In this document: in pieces, positions 1-6,126 of the stretch
Position numbering within the stretch: the first letter of the stretch is position 1
Layout: every line of letters begins with the position of its first letter
Origin: Arenicellales bacterium
GTDB lineage: Bacteria > Pseudomonadota > Gammaproteobacteria > Arenicellales > UBA868
Assembly: GCA_028825345.1 (NCBI GenBank)
Contig: JAPKAJ010000138.1
Coordinates: 1 to 6,128 of the forward strand
Reading direction: 5' to 3'
DNA length: 6,128 bases
Program-made: the position numbers and the translations under genes
The notes under the pieces: model-generated
What the model saw: only the letters and a program-made list of their open reading frames with translations
What the model was told of the DNA's origin: nothing
Database searches by the model: none

Positions 1-1300
1 GCACAATGACCTTGGCCGTTACACCAATATGGGTCTTAATATCGTGAGCCAACGCTGCGCTGACATCAGCAGATGGACTGTCAGAACCCGCGTTGGGTTT
101 GAGCTCGACATGGACGGTGAGATCGTCGAGGTTCCCGGTCCTGGTCAACTCAATCTGGTAATGCGGGCTGAGCCAAGCTTGTGCCAGAACCTTCTCCTCT
201 ATCTGCGAAGGAAACACGTTCACACCACGCACGATAATCATGTCGTCGTTTCGACCTGTAACCTTGGCCATACGGCGCATAGGCCGTGCCGTGCCCGGCA
301 GCAGGCGGGTCAGATCGCGGGTGCGGTAGCGTATAACAGGCGATGCCTGCTTGGTCAGCGAAGTCAGAACAAGCTCGCCGGCTTCTCCATCGGGCAAGAC
401 TTCGCCAGTTTCGGAATCAATGATTTCCGGATAAAAGTGATCTTCCCAAAGGGTCAGACCGTCCTTGGTTTCGATGCACTCCTGGGCAACCCCGGGCCCA
501 ATAACCTCTGACAAGCCATAGATATCGACCGCATCGATATCGAATCGGGCCTCGATATTCTCCCTCATGGACTCGGTCCAGGGCTCTGCCCCAAAAATAC
601 CGACTTTGAGCGAGGACTGCCGCGGATCCAGGCCCGCTGCCTCAAAGGCATCGGCAATATTCAAGCAGTAGGTTGGAGTCACCATGATGATGCTCGGTTT
701 GAAATCGTTGATCAGTTGAACCTGCTTTTCGGTCTGCCCCCCAGACATTGGTATCACAGTGGCGCCCAGTTTTTCTACGCCAAAGTGCGCCCCCAGGCCA
801 CCCGTGAACAGGCCATAGCCGTAACTGACATGAATCAGGTCGTCCCGACGCCCGCCGGCGGCCCGGATTGACCGAGCCATCACAGTTGACCAGACATCAA
901 TATCACTCTGGGTATACCCAACTACCGTCGGCTTGCCGGTTGTGCCACTGGATGCATGGATTCGCACCACATCCGCCATCGGGGTCGCAAGAGCGCCGAA
1001 TGGGTAGAACTGCCGCAGGTCGTCTTTGGCAGTCAACGGGAATCGCGCCAGGTCACCCAGAGATTGTAAATCCGCTGGTCGTATGCCGGCTAAGTCGAAC
1101 TTCTTCCGGTACAGCGGTGAATTTTGGTACGCATGATTAAGCGACCATTTCAGTCTCGATAGCTGAAGATCCCTCAGTTCGTCGATACTGGCTTTTTCAA
1201 TGGGCTCCAGTTCGATTTCCAGGGCTCGCTTTACAGTCATGGCATCCAGTTCCGGTGTCTGGGGGTTAAGTAAGCGGATATCGAATACACTGATATCCAT
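1..1300 (-). CDS. paaK: Phenylacetate-CoA ligase, C-terminus cut by the window edge
   Basis: Activates phenylacetate with ATP and CoA to phenylacetyl-CoA in the cytoplasm, the first step of the aerobic PAA pathway. The frame is open from ATG at 1300 to base 2 (433 codons) with no stop, so it runs off the left edge. Visible family motifs, numbered from that ATG: LEPIEKAS near residues 30-38, the AMP/phosphate-binding signature HASSGTTGKP at 115-124, YGYGLFTGGLGAHFG, VIPMSGGQTEKQ, FGAEPWTE, IYGLSEVIGPGVA, TLWEDHFYPEI, RYRTRDLTRLLPGTARPMRR and GRNDDMIIVRGVNVFPSQIE. The match to E. coli PaaK is close throughout; by that comparison only about 20-25 C-terminal residues are missing. Start is uncertain: ATG 1300 gives an N-terminus about 20 residues longer than usual, while ATG at 1240 gives the normal family length; neither has a good Shine-Dalgarno. 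It lies 58 bp downstream of paaI on the same strand, so the two are probably cotranscribed. Confidence 0.95.
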   Translation of the reverse strand, partial: MDISVFDIRLLNPQTPELDAMTVKRALEIELEPIEKASIDELRDLQLSRLKWSLNHAYQNSPLYRKKFDLAGIRPADLQSLGDLARFPLTAKDDLRQFYPFGALATPMADVVRIHASSGTTGKPTVVGYTQSDIDVWSTVMARSIRAAGGRRDDLIHVSYGYGLFTGGLGAHFGVEKLGATVIPMSGGQTEKQVQLINDFKPSIIMVTPTYCLNIADAFEAAGLDPRQSSLKVGIFGAEPWTESMRENIEARFDIDAVDIYGLSEVIGPGVAQECIETKDGLTLWEDHFYPEIIDSETGEVLPDGEAGELVLTSLTKQASPVIRYRTRDLTRLLPGTARPMRRMAKVTGRNDDMIIVRGVNVFPSQIEEKVLAQAWLSPHYQIELTRTGNLDDLTVHVELKPNAGSDSPSADVSAALAHDIKTHIGVTAKVIV

Positions 1301-1358
1301 AGCCGAACCGCTTGAACCGTCAATGGATGATCAGGTTGGTCATAGGTTGGGACTTCGC

Positions 1359-1814
1359 TCACAATGTTTCAGTCGTTTGGTTATCTATTAATGTGCCGCC
1401 AACAGCCCTTGATTTGCCGCGAAACAAAGCAGCTAGAGTGCCATCAGATAAATCCACGCCGACGTCGTAGACTCCATTACGCCCTTTCAGATACTGCTCA
1501 ACAGCCGTTGCCGTAAGCACCTCTCCCAATGAAACAGGTACGAGAAATTCGATCTGACAACTGACCGCCACACTGATGTGGTTTCGGGTGTTACAGGCAT
1601 GAGCAAAGGCTGTGTCTGCCATTGTAAAAATTATGCCTCCGTGACAAGTGCCGTGGCCGTTGATCATATCCTCACGAACGATCATTGACAGTTGCGCGCG
1701 TCCAGGCCCAATGTCGATGACAACCATGTCGAGCGCCTGGGAACAGTGATCATCCTGGTGCATTGCCTTGCTACAAGCGTGTGCAAGTGCCTGGCTGTCC
1801 GGATCGTGGCTCAA
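1359..1814 (-). CDS. paaI: Hotdog-fold acyl-CoA thioesterase PaaI, TTG start
   Basis: 151 aa, single hotdog domain. PaaI hydrolyses CoA thioesters of phenylacetate and, better, of ring-hydroxylated phenylacetates, and is thought to rescue CoA trapped in dead-end esters. The family signature is clear: NGHGTCHGG at residues 52-60 followed by MADTAFAHACN, with the expected catalytic acid D67 in the ADTAFA segment. SCQIEFLVP, GVYDVGV and ALFRGKSRAVGGT near the C-terminus also match E. coli PaaI, which is about 140 aa. The start codon is TTG at 1814: an in-frame stop lies six codons upstream and no ATG or GTG intervenes. The next ATG (Met18) would remove the N-terminal helix that aligns with E. 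coli PaaI (AMHQDDHCSQAL versus AMYENDACAKAL). The Shine-Dalgarno is poor, which with TTG suggests low translation. A candidate promoter and palindrome lie directly upstream, and paaK follows. Confidence 0.93.
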   Translation of the reverse strand: MSHDPDSQALAHACSKAMHQDDHCSQALDMVVIDIGPGRAQLSMIVREDMINGHGTCHGGIIFTMADTAFAHACNTRNHISVAVSCQIEFLVPVSLGEVLTATAVEQYLKGRNGVYDVGVDLSDGTLAALFRGKSRAVGGTLIDNQTTETL

Positions 1815-1831
1815 GGTGATAACTCTGAATG

Positions 1832-1845
1832 TTTACTCTGGTAAA
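1832..1845. promoter_or_regulatory. Palindrome TTTAC-N4-GTAAA, candidate operator for paaI
   Basis: A perfect inverted repeat (TTTAC TCTG GTAAA on the plus strand) lies 17 bases upstream of the paaI TTG start. It sits just downstream of a candidate -10 hexamer, so a bound protein would cover the predicted transcription start. Size and placement fit a dimeric repressor site. The regulator is not identified. It is not a TyrR box, because the arms are in the opposite order. Confidence 0.35.
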
Positions 1846-1848
1846 AAA

Positions 1849-1877
1849 ATAATGCAGATCGTCAGCAATATACACAA
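1849..1877 (-). promoter_or_regulatory. Candidate sigma-70 promoter for paaI-paaK
   Basis: On the minus strand TTGTGT (1877-1872) is followed after exactly 17 bases by CATTAT (1854-1849), three and four matches to the -35 and -10 consensus. Transcription would begin near 1842, leaving a leader of about 28 bases before the paaI TTG. A separate promoter here makes sense because 492 bp separate paaI from the upstream dctQ. Prediction from consensus only. Confidence 0.35.
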
Positions 1878-2199
1878 ATATCAGATCACATAAACGGTTG
1901 TCGACACTTCAAAAGCCATGGCATAGCCCGGCGTCTTCGGCCAAGCAAGCACTGCCTGCTCAGCGATCGAAGGCTGCCCTTCCATAGACGATTTGAAAAC
2001 AAACCAATCTATCCCGTGTAAATCTGGAAGCTGGGAAAACATTTGATCAGACAAGATGGGTGGTGATGCCCTGAGATCTGGTATCAAAAGATTGATTTTA
2101 GCAAAGCCAGAACTGCTGAGAATGCATTTTGTCTGAACTGATCTCATTGGATTGTTGACTGGCCCATGAATATTCTGCTTTTTTGACATCAGAGTGAAT

Positions 2200-2278
2200 G
2201 GCCCCAAATTTGATCCGGCGTTTGCCATTGGATCAATCGGACAACCCTACAACACTTTCAGAAACCGCAGTTGGGGCC
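2200..2278. repeat. Inverted repeats downstream of dctQ
   Basis: GGCCCCAA at 2200-2207 is exactly complementary to TTGGGGCC at 2271-2278, with 63 bases between. Inside lies a second pair, TTGATCC at 2210-2216 and GGATCAA at 2230-2236, with a 13-base loop. The inner pair could form an RNA hairpin after the dctPQ message, but there is no following T-run on the minus strand, so a classical intrinsic terminator is not supported. Confidence 0.35.
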
Positions 2279-2306
2279 TGTTGATTTCTCGGCATCGGAA
2301 TTACCG

Positions 2307-2834
2307 CTATCGAGTAGTAGAGTCAATTGACTGCCCCTTGAAATACCGCCAGGCCAGCGACATTGCGATCACCGCGCTACATCCCAGACACAGGCTAATA
2401 AAGTAGAAAACAGGCGCAGTAGGCCAATAGAGCATCGCGGTCTGGTCACCATAGCGTGCTGATTCCGCCGCTTTCTGCCAGACTTTAACCGCCATTGCGG
2501 TCAGGATAATGGCATTGAGCAGGCCAACGACCACAGCGCGAGTCTGTTCGGTTCGTGCCGAAAGCAGGTGGCTGAACAGGTCCACTGTTACGTGCTCTTC
2601 CCTCGCCGTCACCAGCGGGAGCGCGCAAAATACTAAAGCCGCGACCATTAACTCAATGATTTCAAAACTGCCGGTAACGGGGGCATTGAGCAAATATCGG
2701 CCGATGACGTCCACAAACGTCAAGAGCATCATCAGAAAAAGAACCAGGGCGGCAAGTCCACCGAAACCCCACTGCAATAACACCTGCGGCAAACCGCCGA
2801 CGCGCAAACGCCGGCGGTTTGAGCTATCGGTCAT
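2307..2834 (-). CDS. dctQ: TRAP transporter small permease subunit (DctQ family)
   Basis: 175 aa inner-membrane protein with four hydrophobic segments at about residues 18-44, 57-76, 98-116 and 137-163, the usual DctQ topology and length. The family pattern is visible: DVIGRYLLNAPVTGSFEI at the end of the first helix, then an ALPLVTAREEHVTVDL stretch after the second. DctQ pairs with the large permease DctM to form the sodium-driven membrane part of a TRAP importer that receives substrate from DctP. Its ATG overlaps the last base of the dctP stop codon (TAATG), so translation is probably coupled; no separate strong ribosome site is seen. Oddly, no dctM follows in the window, although most operons run dctP-dctQ-dctM. 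The few residues after the last helix (GQSIDSTTR) show no fusion to DctM. Confidence 0.93.
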   Translation of the reverse strand: MTDSSNRRRLRVGGLPQVLLQWGFGGLAALVLFLMMLLTFVDVIGRYLLNAPVTGSFEIIELMVAALVFCALPLVTAREEHVTVDLFSHLLSARTEQTRAVVVGLLNAIILTAMAVKVWQKAAESARYGDQTAMLYWPTAPVFYFISLCLGCSAVIAMSLAWRYFKGQSIDSTTR

Positions 2835-3853
2835 TATTCGGCTGCGAGACTGGCGATTTCCGCACGCATATCTGCCATAACCTGCACGCCGTCAACCCCA
2901 AGACCATTGGCTGTCTCTACCCAGCCGGACTCGATGTGGGCGGTAGCCTGCCTGACCTGATCGACAAAGGCTTCACTGGCGGCAATGATCTTGATGCCAT
3001 CAGCTTGCATAGCGGCCAGCCCTTCTGCATCTGCACGATCCCATCCTTGACCGGCGATACGGGCAAACTTCTCGCCAGAGGCCCGGCCCAGCGCTTCCTT
3101 GTTGGCCTCAGTCAATCCATCATATTTGGCAGGGTTCATTATTAAGAAGAAGCTGGTGTTATACAAACCGCCAGGAAGTGTAGTCGCATGGGTCAACAGT
3201 TTTGTTAACTTAAAAGATCTAATACTCTCGGTTGGTAAAAAGGTACCGTCTGCGACGCCACTCGAAAGCATTTCATAGTTCTTGGTAGCCGATGCCAGCA
3301 TGGCAGTAACACCCAGAGATTTAGCTGCGTTGCCTGCAACGCCACCACCGACTCGAAACTTAAGGCCTTTCATGTCCTCTACACTGTTGATTGCTCGGAC
3401 GTTGTTATGAATAACGCCTGGGCCATGAGACATTAGACCAAGCAAGTGGACTCCTTCGTGCTCGTTCGCTTTCTCTAAGTGCTTCTTATAGGTACGCCAA
3501 TAAGCCACTGAGACATCTTCAGCGCTTTCACCAAGGAAAGGCATTTCGGTGGCAGCGGTAAGCTTGAAGCGACCTGGCTGATATCCATGGACACCGTAAG
3601 TCACATCCGCTACCCCGTCTTTTGCCAGGTCAAATGCAGATGGCGGTGCGCCCAGGGCTTTGGGCAGGATCTTTATCTTGAGGTCACCGCCACTTTCCTG
3701 CTCAACAACCTCGATCCACGGTTTAATGATATAGGCGACAACAGGGTGTTTGGGTGGCAGCCAAGACGACATTAGTAGCGTCTGTCCAGCGTTAGCGACC
3801 GTGCTGCTCAATAGGACTCCGACGGTTATAACTCCACTAAATAACTTTCTCAT
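2834..3853 (-). CDS. dctP: TRAP transporter periplasmic solute-binding protein (DctP family)
   Basis: 339 aa from the chosen start. Residues 1-22 look like a Sec signal peptide: MRKLF, a hydrophobic core (VITVGVLLSS), then a VANA cleavage site. The mature protein shows the DctP fold pattern: SSWLPPKHPV near the N-terminus, GVADVTYGVHGYQPGRF, and the MKGLKFRVGG segment whose arginine (R167) is at the position that usually binds the substrate carboxylate, followed by SGVADGTFLPTES. It should capture an organic acid in the periplasm and deliver it to DctQM; the aromatic genes around it suggest an aromatic acid, but residues alone do not tell the ligand. ATG at 3853 is preferred over the in-frame ATG at 3868, because the upstream ATG is embedded in the GGAGGA ribosome site that serves the downstream one. 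It overlaps dctQ by one base. Confidence 0.94.
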   Translation of the reverse strand: MRKLFSGVITVGVLLSSTVANAGQTLLMSSWLPPKHPVVAYIIKPWIEVVEQESGGDLKIKILPKALGAPPSAFDLAKDGVADVTYGVHGYQPGRFKLTAATEMPFLGESAEDVSVAYWRTYKKHLEKANEHEGVHLLGLMSHGPGVIHNNVRAINSVEDMKGLKFRVGGGVAGNAAKSLGVTAMLASATKNYEMLSSGVADGTFLPTESIRSFKLTKLLTHATTLPGGLYNTSFFLIMNPAKYDGLTEANKEALGRASGEKFARIAGQGWDRADAEGLAAMQADGIKIIAASEAFVDQVRQATAHIESGWVETANGLGVDGVQVMADMRAEIASLAAE

Positions 3854-3860
3854 TGCATAC

Positions 3861-3866
3861 TCCTCC
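3861..3866 (-). promoter_or_regulatory. Strong ribosome binding site of dctP
   Basis: GGAGGA on the minus strand ends 7 bases before ATG 3853. It decides the start, because an in-frame ATG at 3868 overlaps this site and has no purine-rich sequence at the right distance of its own. It is the strongest Shine-Dalgarno in the window. Confidence 0.85.
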
Positions 3867-3890
3867 ATATCTTTTTAAGGAAACAACTTA

Positions 3891-3924
3891 CTAATTATTA
3901 GGTATTTGCAACATGCCAAATATT
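3891..3924 (-). promoter_or_regulatory. Upstream region of dctP: shared 15-base element and a palindrome
   Basis: The 146 bp between the hpaC stop and dctP are AT-rich and without a gene. On the minus strand, AATATTTGGCATGTT (3924-3910) matches 13 of 15 bases of a sequence upstream of hpaB (6126-6112). Just downstream is an 11-base palindrome, CTAATAATTAG (3901-3891), 37 bases before the dctP ATG. Together they look like a binding site plus promoter region for a separate dctPQ transcript. No convincing -35/-10 pair was found. Confidence 0.4.
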
Positions 3925-3999
3925 CTAATCACATTCTCTTATGTAAAAAATCTTTTAGTCGTTATAGATGGCTTGCTCATTTTGATATTGGCTCAGCCA

Positions 4000-4548
4000 C
4001 TACGTGTAACGCTCTCTGGAATACTCAACCTCCTCGAGCGATAAAGCTTCCGAATTCCCAAGAGGCTGATACGTTCGGGCATTGTAGACCAGTGGCTTGC
4101 CCGGGGCATTTTGACTCAGAGCTTCGATCTCCCCGACAAACATGTAGTGAGTTCCGTAGAGTAACTCGTGTTTGATTCTACAGTCCAGACTAACCAATGC
4201 CTGTGACATCGCTGGCGCTCCAGTAGTTAGGATTTCCCAATTCGCGTAATCGAATGGGCTTCGGTTTGGGTCTGCCACACGTCCGCTAAACGCATCCGCA
4301 ACATATGAATGCCCTACCCTGAGGACATTGATACAAATCACGCCATTCTTTCGGATGACGTCGCAAACTCCACTTTTTTGATTAACACAAACCAATACCG
4401 AGGGAGGGTCATCAGACACTGAACACATGCTACTAACGGTAAGGCCGGCCCGACCATGGGGTCCATCGGTCGTGACCACCGAGACTGTAGCCGCCGTGCA
4501 ACTCAGGGCTTCGAGAAAATCAACTCGGGAAACGCGATGTTCTATCAT
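4000..4548 (-). CDS. hpaC: Flavin reductase component of an HpaBC-type monooxygenase
   Basis: 182 aa, one flavin reductase-like domain; E. coli HpaC is 170 aa. The protein reduces FMN or FAD with NAD(P)H and supplies free reduced flavin to the oxygenase. Visible motifs: SVVTTDGPHGRAGLTVSS at residues 23-40, CSVSDDPPSVLVCVN at 42-56 (flavin-binding region, very close to E. coli HpaC CSVTDTPPSLMVCIN), ICINVL at 71-76, then GTHYMFVGEI at 132-141 with the expected histidine, and PLVYNARTYQPL near the end. The C-terminus is slightly longer than in E. coli. The start is ATG 4548, with a weak ribosome site. The gene follows hpaB by 78 bases in the same reading frame with no stop in between, so its translation probably depends on the hpaB message. 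Other members of the family serve other oxygenases; the hpaB neighbour supports the name. Confidence 0.92.
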   Translation of the reverse strand: MIEHRVSRVDFLEALSCTAATVSVVTTDGPHGRAGLTVSSMCSVSDDPPSVLVCVNQKSGVCDVIRKNGVICINVLRVGHSYVADAFSGRVADPNRSPFDYANWEILTTGAPAMSQALVSLDCRIKHELLYGTHYMFVGEIEALSQNAPGKPLVYNARTYQPLGNSEALSLEEVEYSRERYT

Positions 4549-4626
4549 GAAGCTATCAGCCGTATCATGTATTCGCAGGCCAGCTGTGTTTTCTAGCGGA
4601 CTGGCTTGTGCGCAATTAAAAGCCGC

Positions 4627-6078
4627 TCAATCCTCTCGAGCGAGGAACTCGCTAACTCGATCTATCAGCGGTTGCTTATTATACGTACGGTAGAGCATCG
4701 ACATCATGCGAACCGGATCACCAAAAAAGAACCGTTCGTATAAGACCTGGCGACCGCCGAAAGCGCTACAAGCGACATCCCAGGCGAGTCTGAAGAGCTT
4801 GATCCGGTCGCGGGCATCTCGGTTAGGCGAAGCCAAGTAGCGATCGATATCTTGCGCGACTGGGCTGGCGAATACCGAATGAGGCGGGATCATCATCAAA
4901 CTGGAGGCGCTAAGCAATTGCAAGATCTCGACCATCCGTGGGTACATCCGCGGAAAGGAGTTACGCGCTGCATCGAGCGGCGCAGTAGCCGGTCGCATGA
5001 CACCCCACTTATCGATCTTAGCATCGGCCTCAGAGGCGCGAAGACAGGCTTTCATTGTTTCCAGATTGATCATGCACTCGGCGATCTTCTCTTGCACATG
5101 CTGAAACTCTGTAGAGCCAAGCGCTTCCGTTACCGAACAAATAATCCCAAGCAAAAATTCAGACTTGCAGATGTTTTTGATTATTACCTGCTGGGCCATG
5201 TGAGAAAGACAGCCTGTCTCAGGGAAATGGCGACTACATAAGTCTGGGTCCGATTTCAGAAAAACACGGTCCCACGGCACCAAGACATCGTCAAATACTA
5301 CAAATGTGTCCATTTCCTCAAAACGCGAACTGAGCGGGTAATCGATTCGCGACTCGCCATAGGCAAGCGCTTCGCGACAGATCATCTTCAGGCCCGGTGT
5401 GGCACACGGAATCGTAAAAGCAAAGGCAAAACTCGCAGTGTCGGCGGCCGCCTTTAGAACGGTTGAGGGAAAAACCATGATTTCGTCTGCCAGGGGCCCA
5501 AGAGTTGCCAGAATGCGTGCACCACGAACCACAATGCCGTCTGCGTTTTCATCAACGATCCGTAATGCGACATCGGCGCTGGGTTGACCACTGGCCGTCA
5601 GCGCCCGATTAGACTGAGGGTTGACCAGTGTATGTGTCATACACAAGTCGTTTTCACGGGCATACTCGTAGTAGTTTTTAGCGTTTTCTCCAAACCGAGG
5701 GTCATTCTGGCTGTAATAACCCGCAGCGGCAGCTGCTGCCATGATCTCGACATTGATATAGTCCGATGAGCGCCCGAGCATGCCCCCGCTAAAGCGGGAC
5801 CAACGAAACATCATTCGTGAACGTCGCTGCAGGTCTTCTACGGTTTGAGGCGTGAGAAAAGATAGGCCAACCGGATCGCCAGTCGTCGGCGACGTATAGG
5901 TCATCTCATCACAAAGTTTCGCCTCGTGCTGCATATCGTAAAGTTGTGCGATCGACTGCGCACAACCTCGTAGTGCAGGGTGAGCGGTAACGTCTGCAAT
6001 ACGCTCATCGCCAAGCCAGATCTCGGCGTCACGCTGCTTTATTCCCTTGAGGTAATCGGCACCGTTTCGAGCCCCCAT
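4627..6078 (-). CDS. hpaB: 4-hydroxyphenylacetate 3-monooxygenase, oxygenase component (HpaB family)
   Basis: 483 aa, the usual HpaB size, with the N-terminal HpaB_N domain (about 1-270) and the C-terminal HpaB domain. It uses reduced flavin from HpaC and oxygen to hydroxylate a phenol ortho to its OH; the classic reaction turns 4-hydroxyphenylacetate into 3,4-dihydroxyphenylacetate. Seen here: NGADYLKGI at the start, GRSSDYINV with R103 and Y107, THTLVNPQ with H149 (an Arg/Tyr/His set equivalent to the substrate-binding residues of known HpaB), VVFDDVLVPWDRVF, and YERFFFGDPVRMM near the C-terminus. The start is ATG 6078, preceded by AAGGGG at 6-base spacing; a TTG nine codons upstream in frame is less likely. 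The family also contains hydroxylases for chlorophenols and other phenols, so the exact substrate is inferred from hpaC, paaI and paaK nearby. It is first in the run of genes seen. Confidence 0.93.
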   Translation of the reverse strand: MGARNGADYLKGIKQRDAEIWLGDERIADVTAHPALRGCAQSIAQLYDMQHEAKLCDEMTYTSPTTGDPVGLSFLTPQTVEDLQRRSRMMFRWSRFSGGMLGRSSDYINVEIMAAAAAAGYYSQNDPRFGENAKNYYEYARENDLCMTHTLVNPQSNRALTASGQPSADVALRIVDENADGIVVRGARILATLGPLADEIMVFPSTVLKAAADTASFAFAFTIPCATPGLKMICREALAYGESRIDYPLSSRFEEMDTFVVFDDVLVPWDRVFLKSDPDLCSRHFPETGCLSHMAQQVIIKNICKSEFLLGIICSVTEALGSTEFQHVQEKIAECMINLETMKACLRASEADAKIDKWGVMRPATAPLDAARNSFPRMYPRMVEILQLLSASSLMMIPPHSVFASPVAQDIDRYLASPNRDARDRIKLFRLAWDVACSAFGGRQVLYERFFFGDPVRMMSMLYRTYNKQPLIDRVSEFLARED

Positions 6079-6084
6079 AGATAT

Positions 6085-6090
6085 CCCCTT
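6085..6090 (-). promoter_or_regulatory. Ribosome binding site of hpaB
   Basis: AAGGGG on the minus strand stands 6 bases before ATG 6078. It favours this ATG over the in-frame TTG at 6105, which has no purine-rich sequence at a suitable distance; the protein start MGARNGADYL also fits HpaB N-termini. Confidence 0.75.
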
Positions 6091-6103
6091 GATTGCCTTA
6101 CCC

Positions 6104-6126
6104 AACTAGTTAACATGTTAAATATT
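6104..6126. promoter_or_regulatory. Overlapping palindromes and shared element upstream of hpaB
   Basis: AACTAGTT (6104-6111) and TTAACATGTTAA (6110-6121) are both perfect palindromes and share two bases. The second lies inside a 15-base element, AATATTTAACATGTT on the minus strand (6126-6112), that recurs with two mismatches upstream of dctP. The site is 26-48 bases before the hpaB start, where an operator or activator site would sit. The window ends here, so the full promoter is not visible. Palindromes of this size suit a dimeric regulator such as the MarR family, but no regulator gene is present to confirm that. Confidence 0.4.

Larger units (their letters stand above)
1815..2306. other. 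Gap without a recognisable gene where dctM would be expected
   Basis: Between the dctQ stop and the paaI start there are 492 bp with no gene I can recognise. The longest minus-strand frame (2228 to 1881, 115 codons) has no Shine-Dalgarno, no familiar motif, no membrane segment and no codon bias like its neighbours, so I do not call it a gene. All three minus frames were read across this stretch without finding the hydrophobic segments of a DctM permease. The stretch is more AT-rich than the flanking genes. It holds inverted repeats near the dctQ end and the paaI promoter region at the other end. It could be a long intergenic or regulatory region, or the scar of a deleted gene. Confidence 0.6.

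Noticed and set aside
29..1140. Plus-strand open frames opposite paaK
   Set aside because: They lie antisense to a frame with unmistakable PaaK motifs throughout; they show no motifs and are shadows.
1320..1343. Seven-codon leader frame (MTNLIIH) between paaI and paaK
   Set aside because: No ribosome site, no run of regulatory codons and no alternative hairpins, so there is no case for attenuation.
1333..1350. Direct repeat AGGTTGG with 11-base period between paaI and paaK
   Set aside because: Only two 7-base copies; expected by chance and not in a promoter-like context.
1881..2228. 115-codon minus-strand frame in the gap between dctQ and paaI
   Set aside because: No ribosome site, no recognisable motif or membrane segment, and no third-position bias like the neighbouring genes. 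It may be a remnant, but nothing in the sequence supports a functional protein.
3989..3999. TGGCT-N-AGCCA repeat right after the hpaC stop as a terminator
   Set aside because: The arms leave a one-base loop and no T-run follows directly, so a stable terminator hairpin is unlikely.
4852..5769. Plus-strand open frames opposite hpaB
   Set aside because: Antisense to a clear HpaB coding sequence, with no ribosome sites or family features.
6076..6105. TTG at 6105 as the hpaB start
   Set aside because: It would add nine residues without a ribosome site; the ATG at 6078 has AAGGGG at good spacing and gives a typical HpaB N-terminus.
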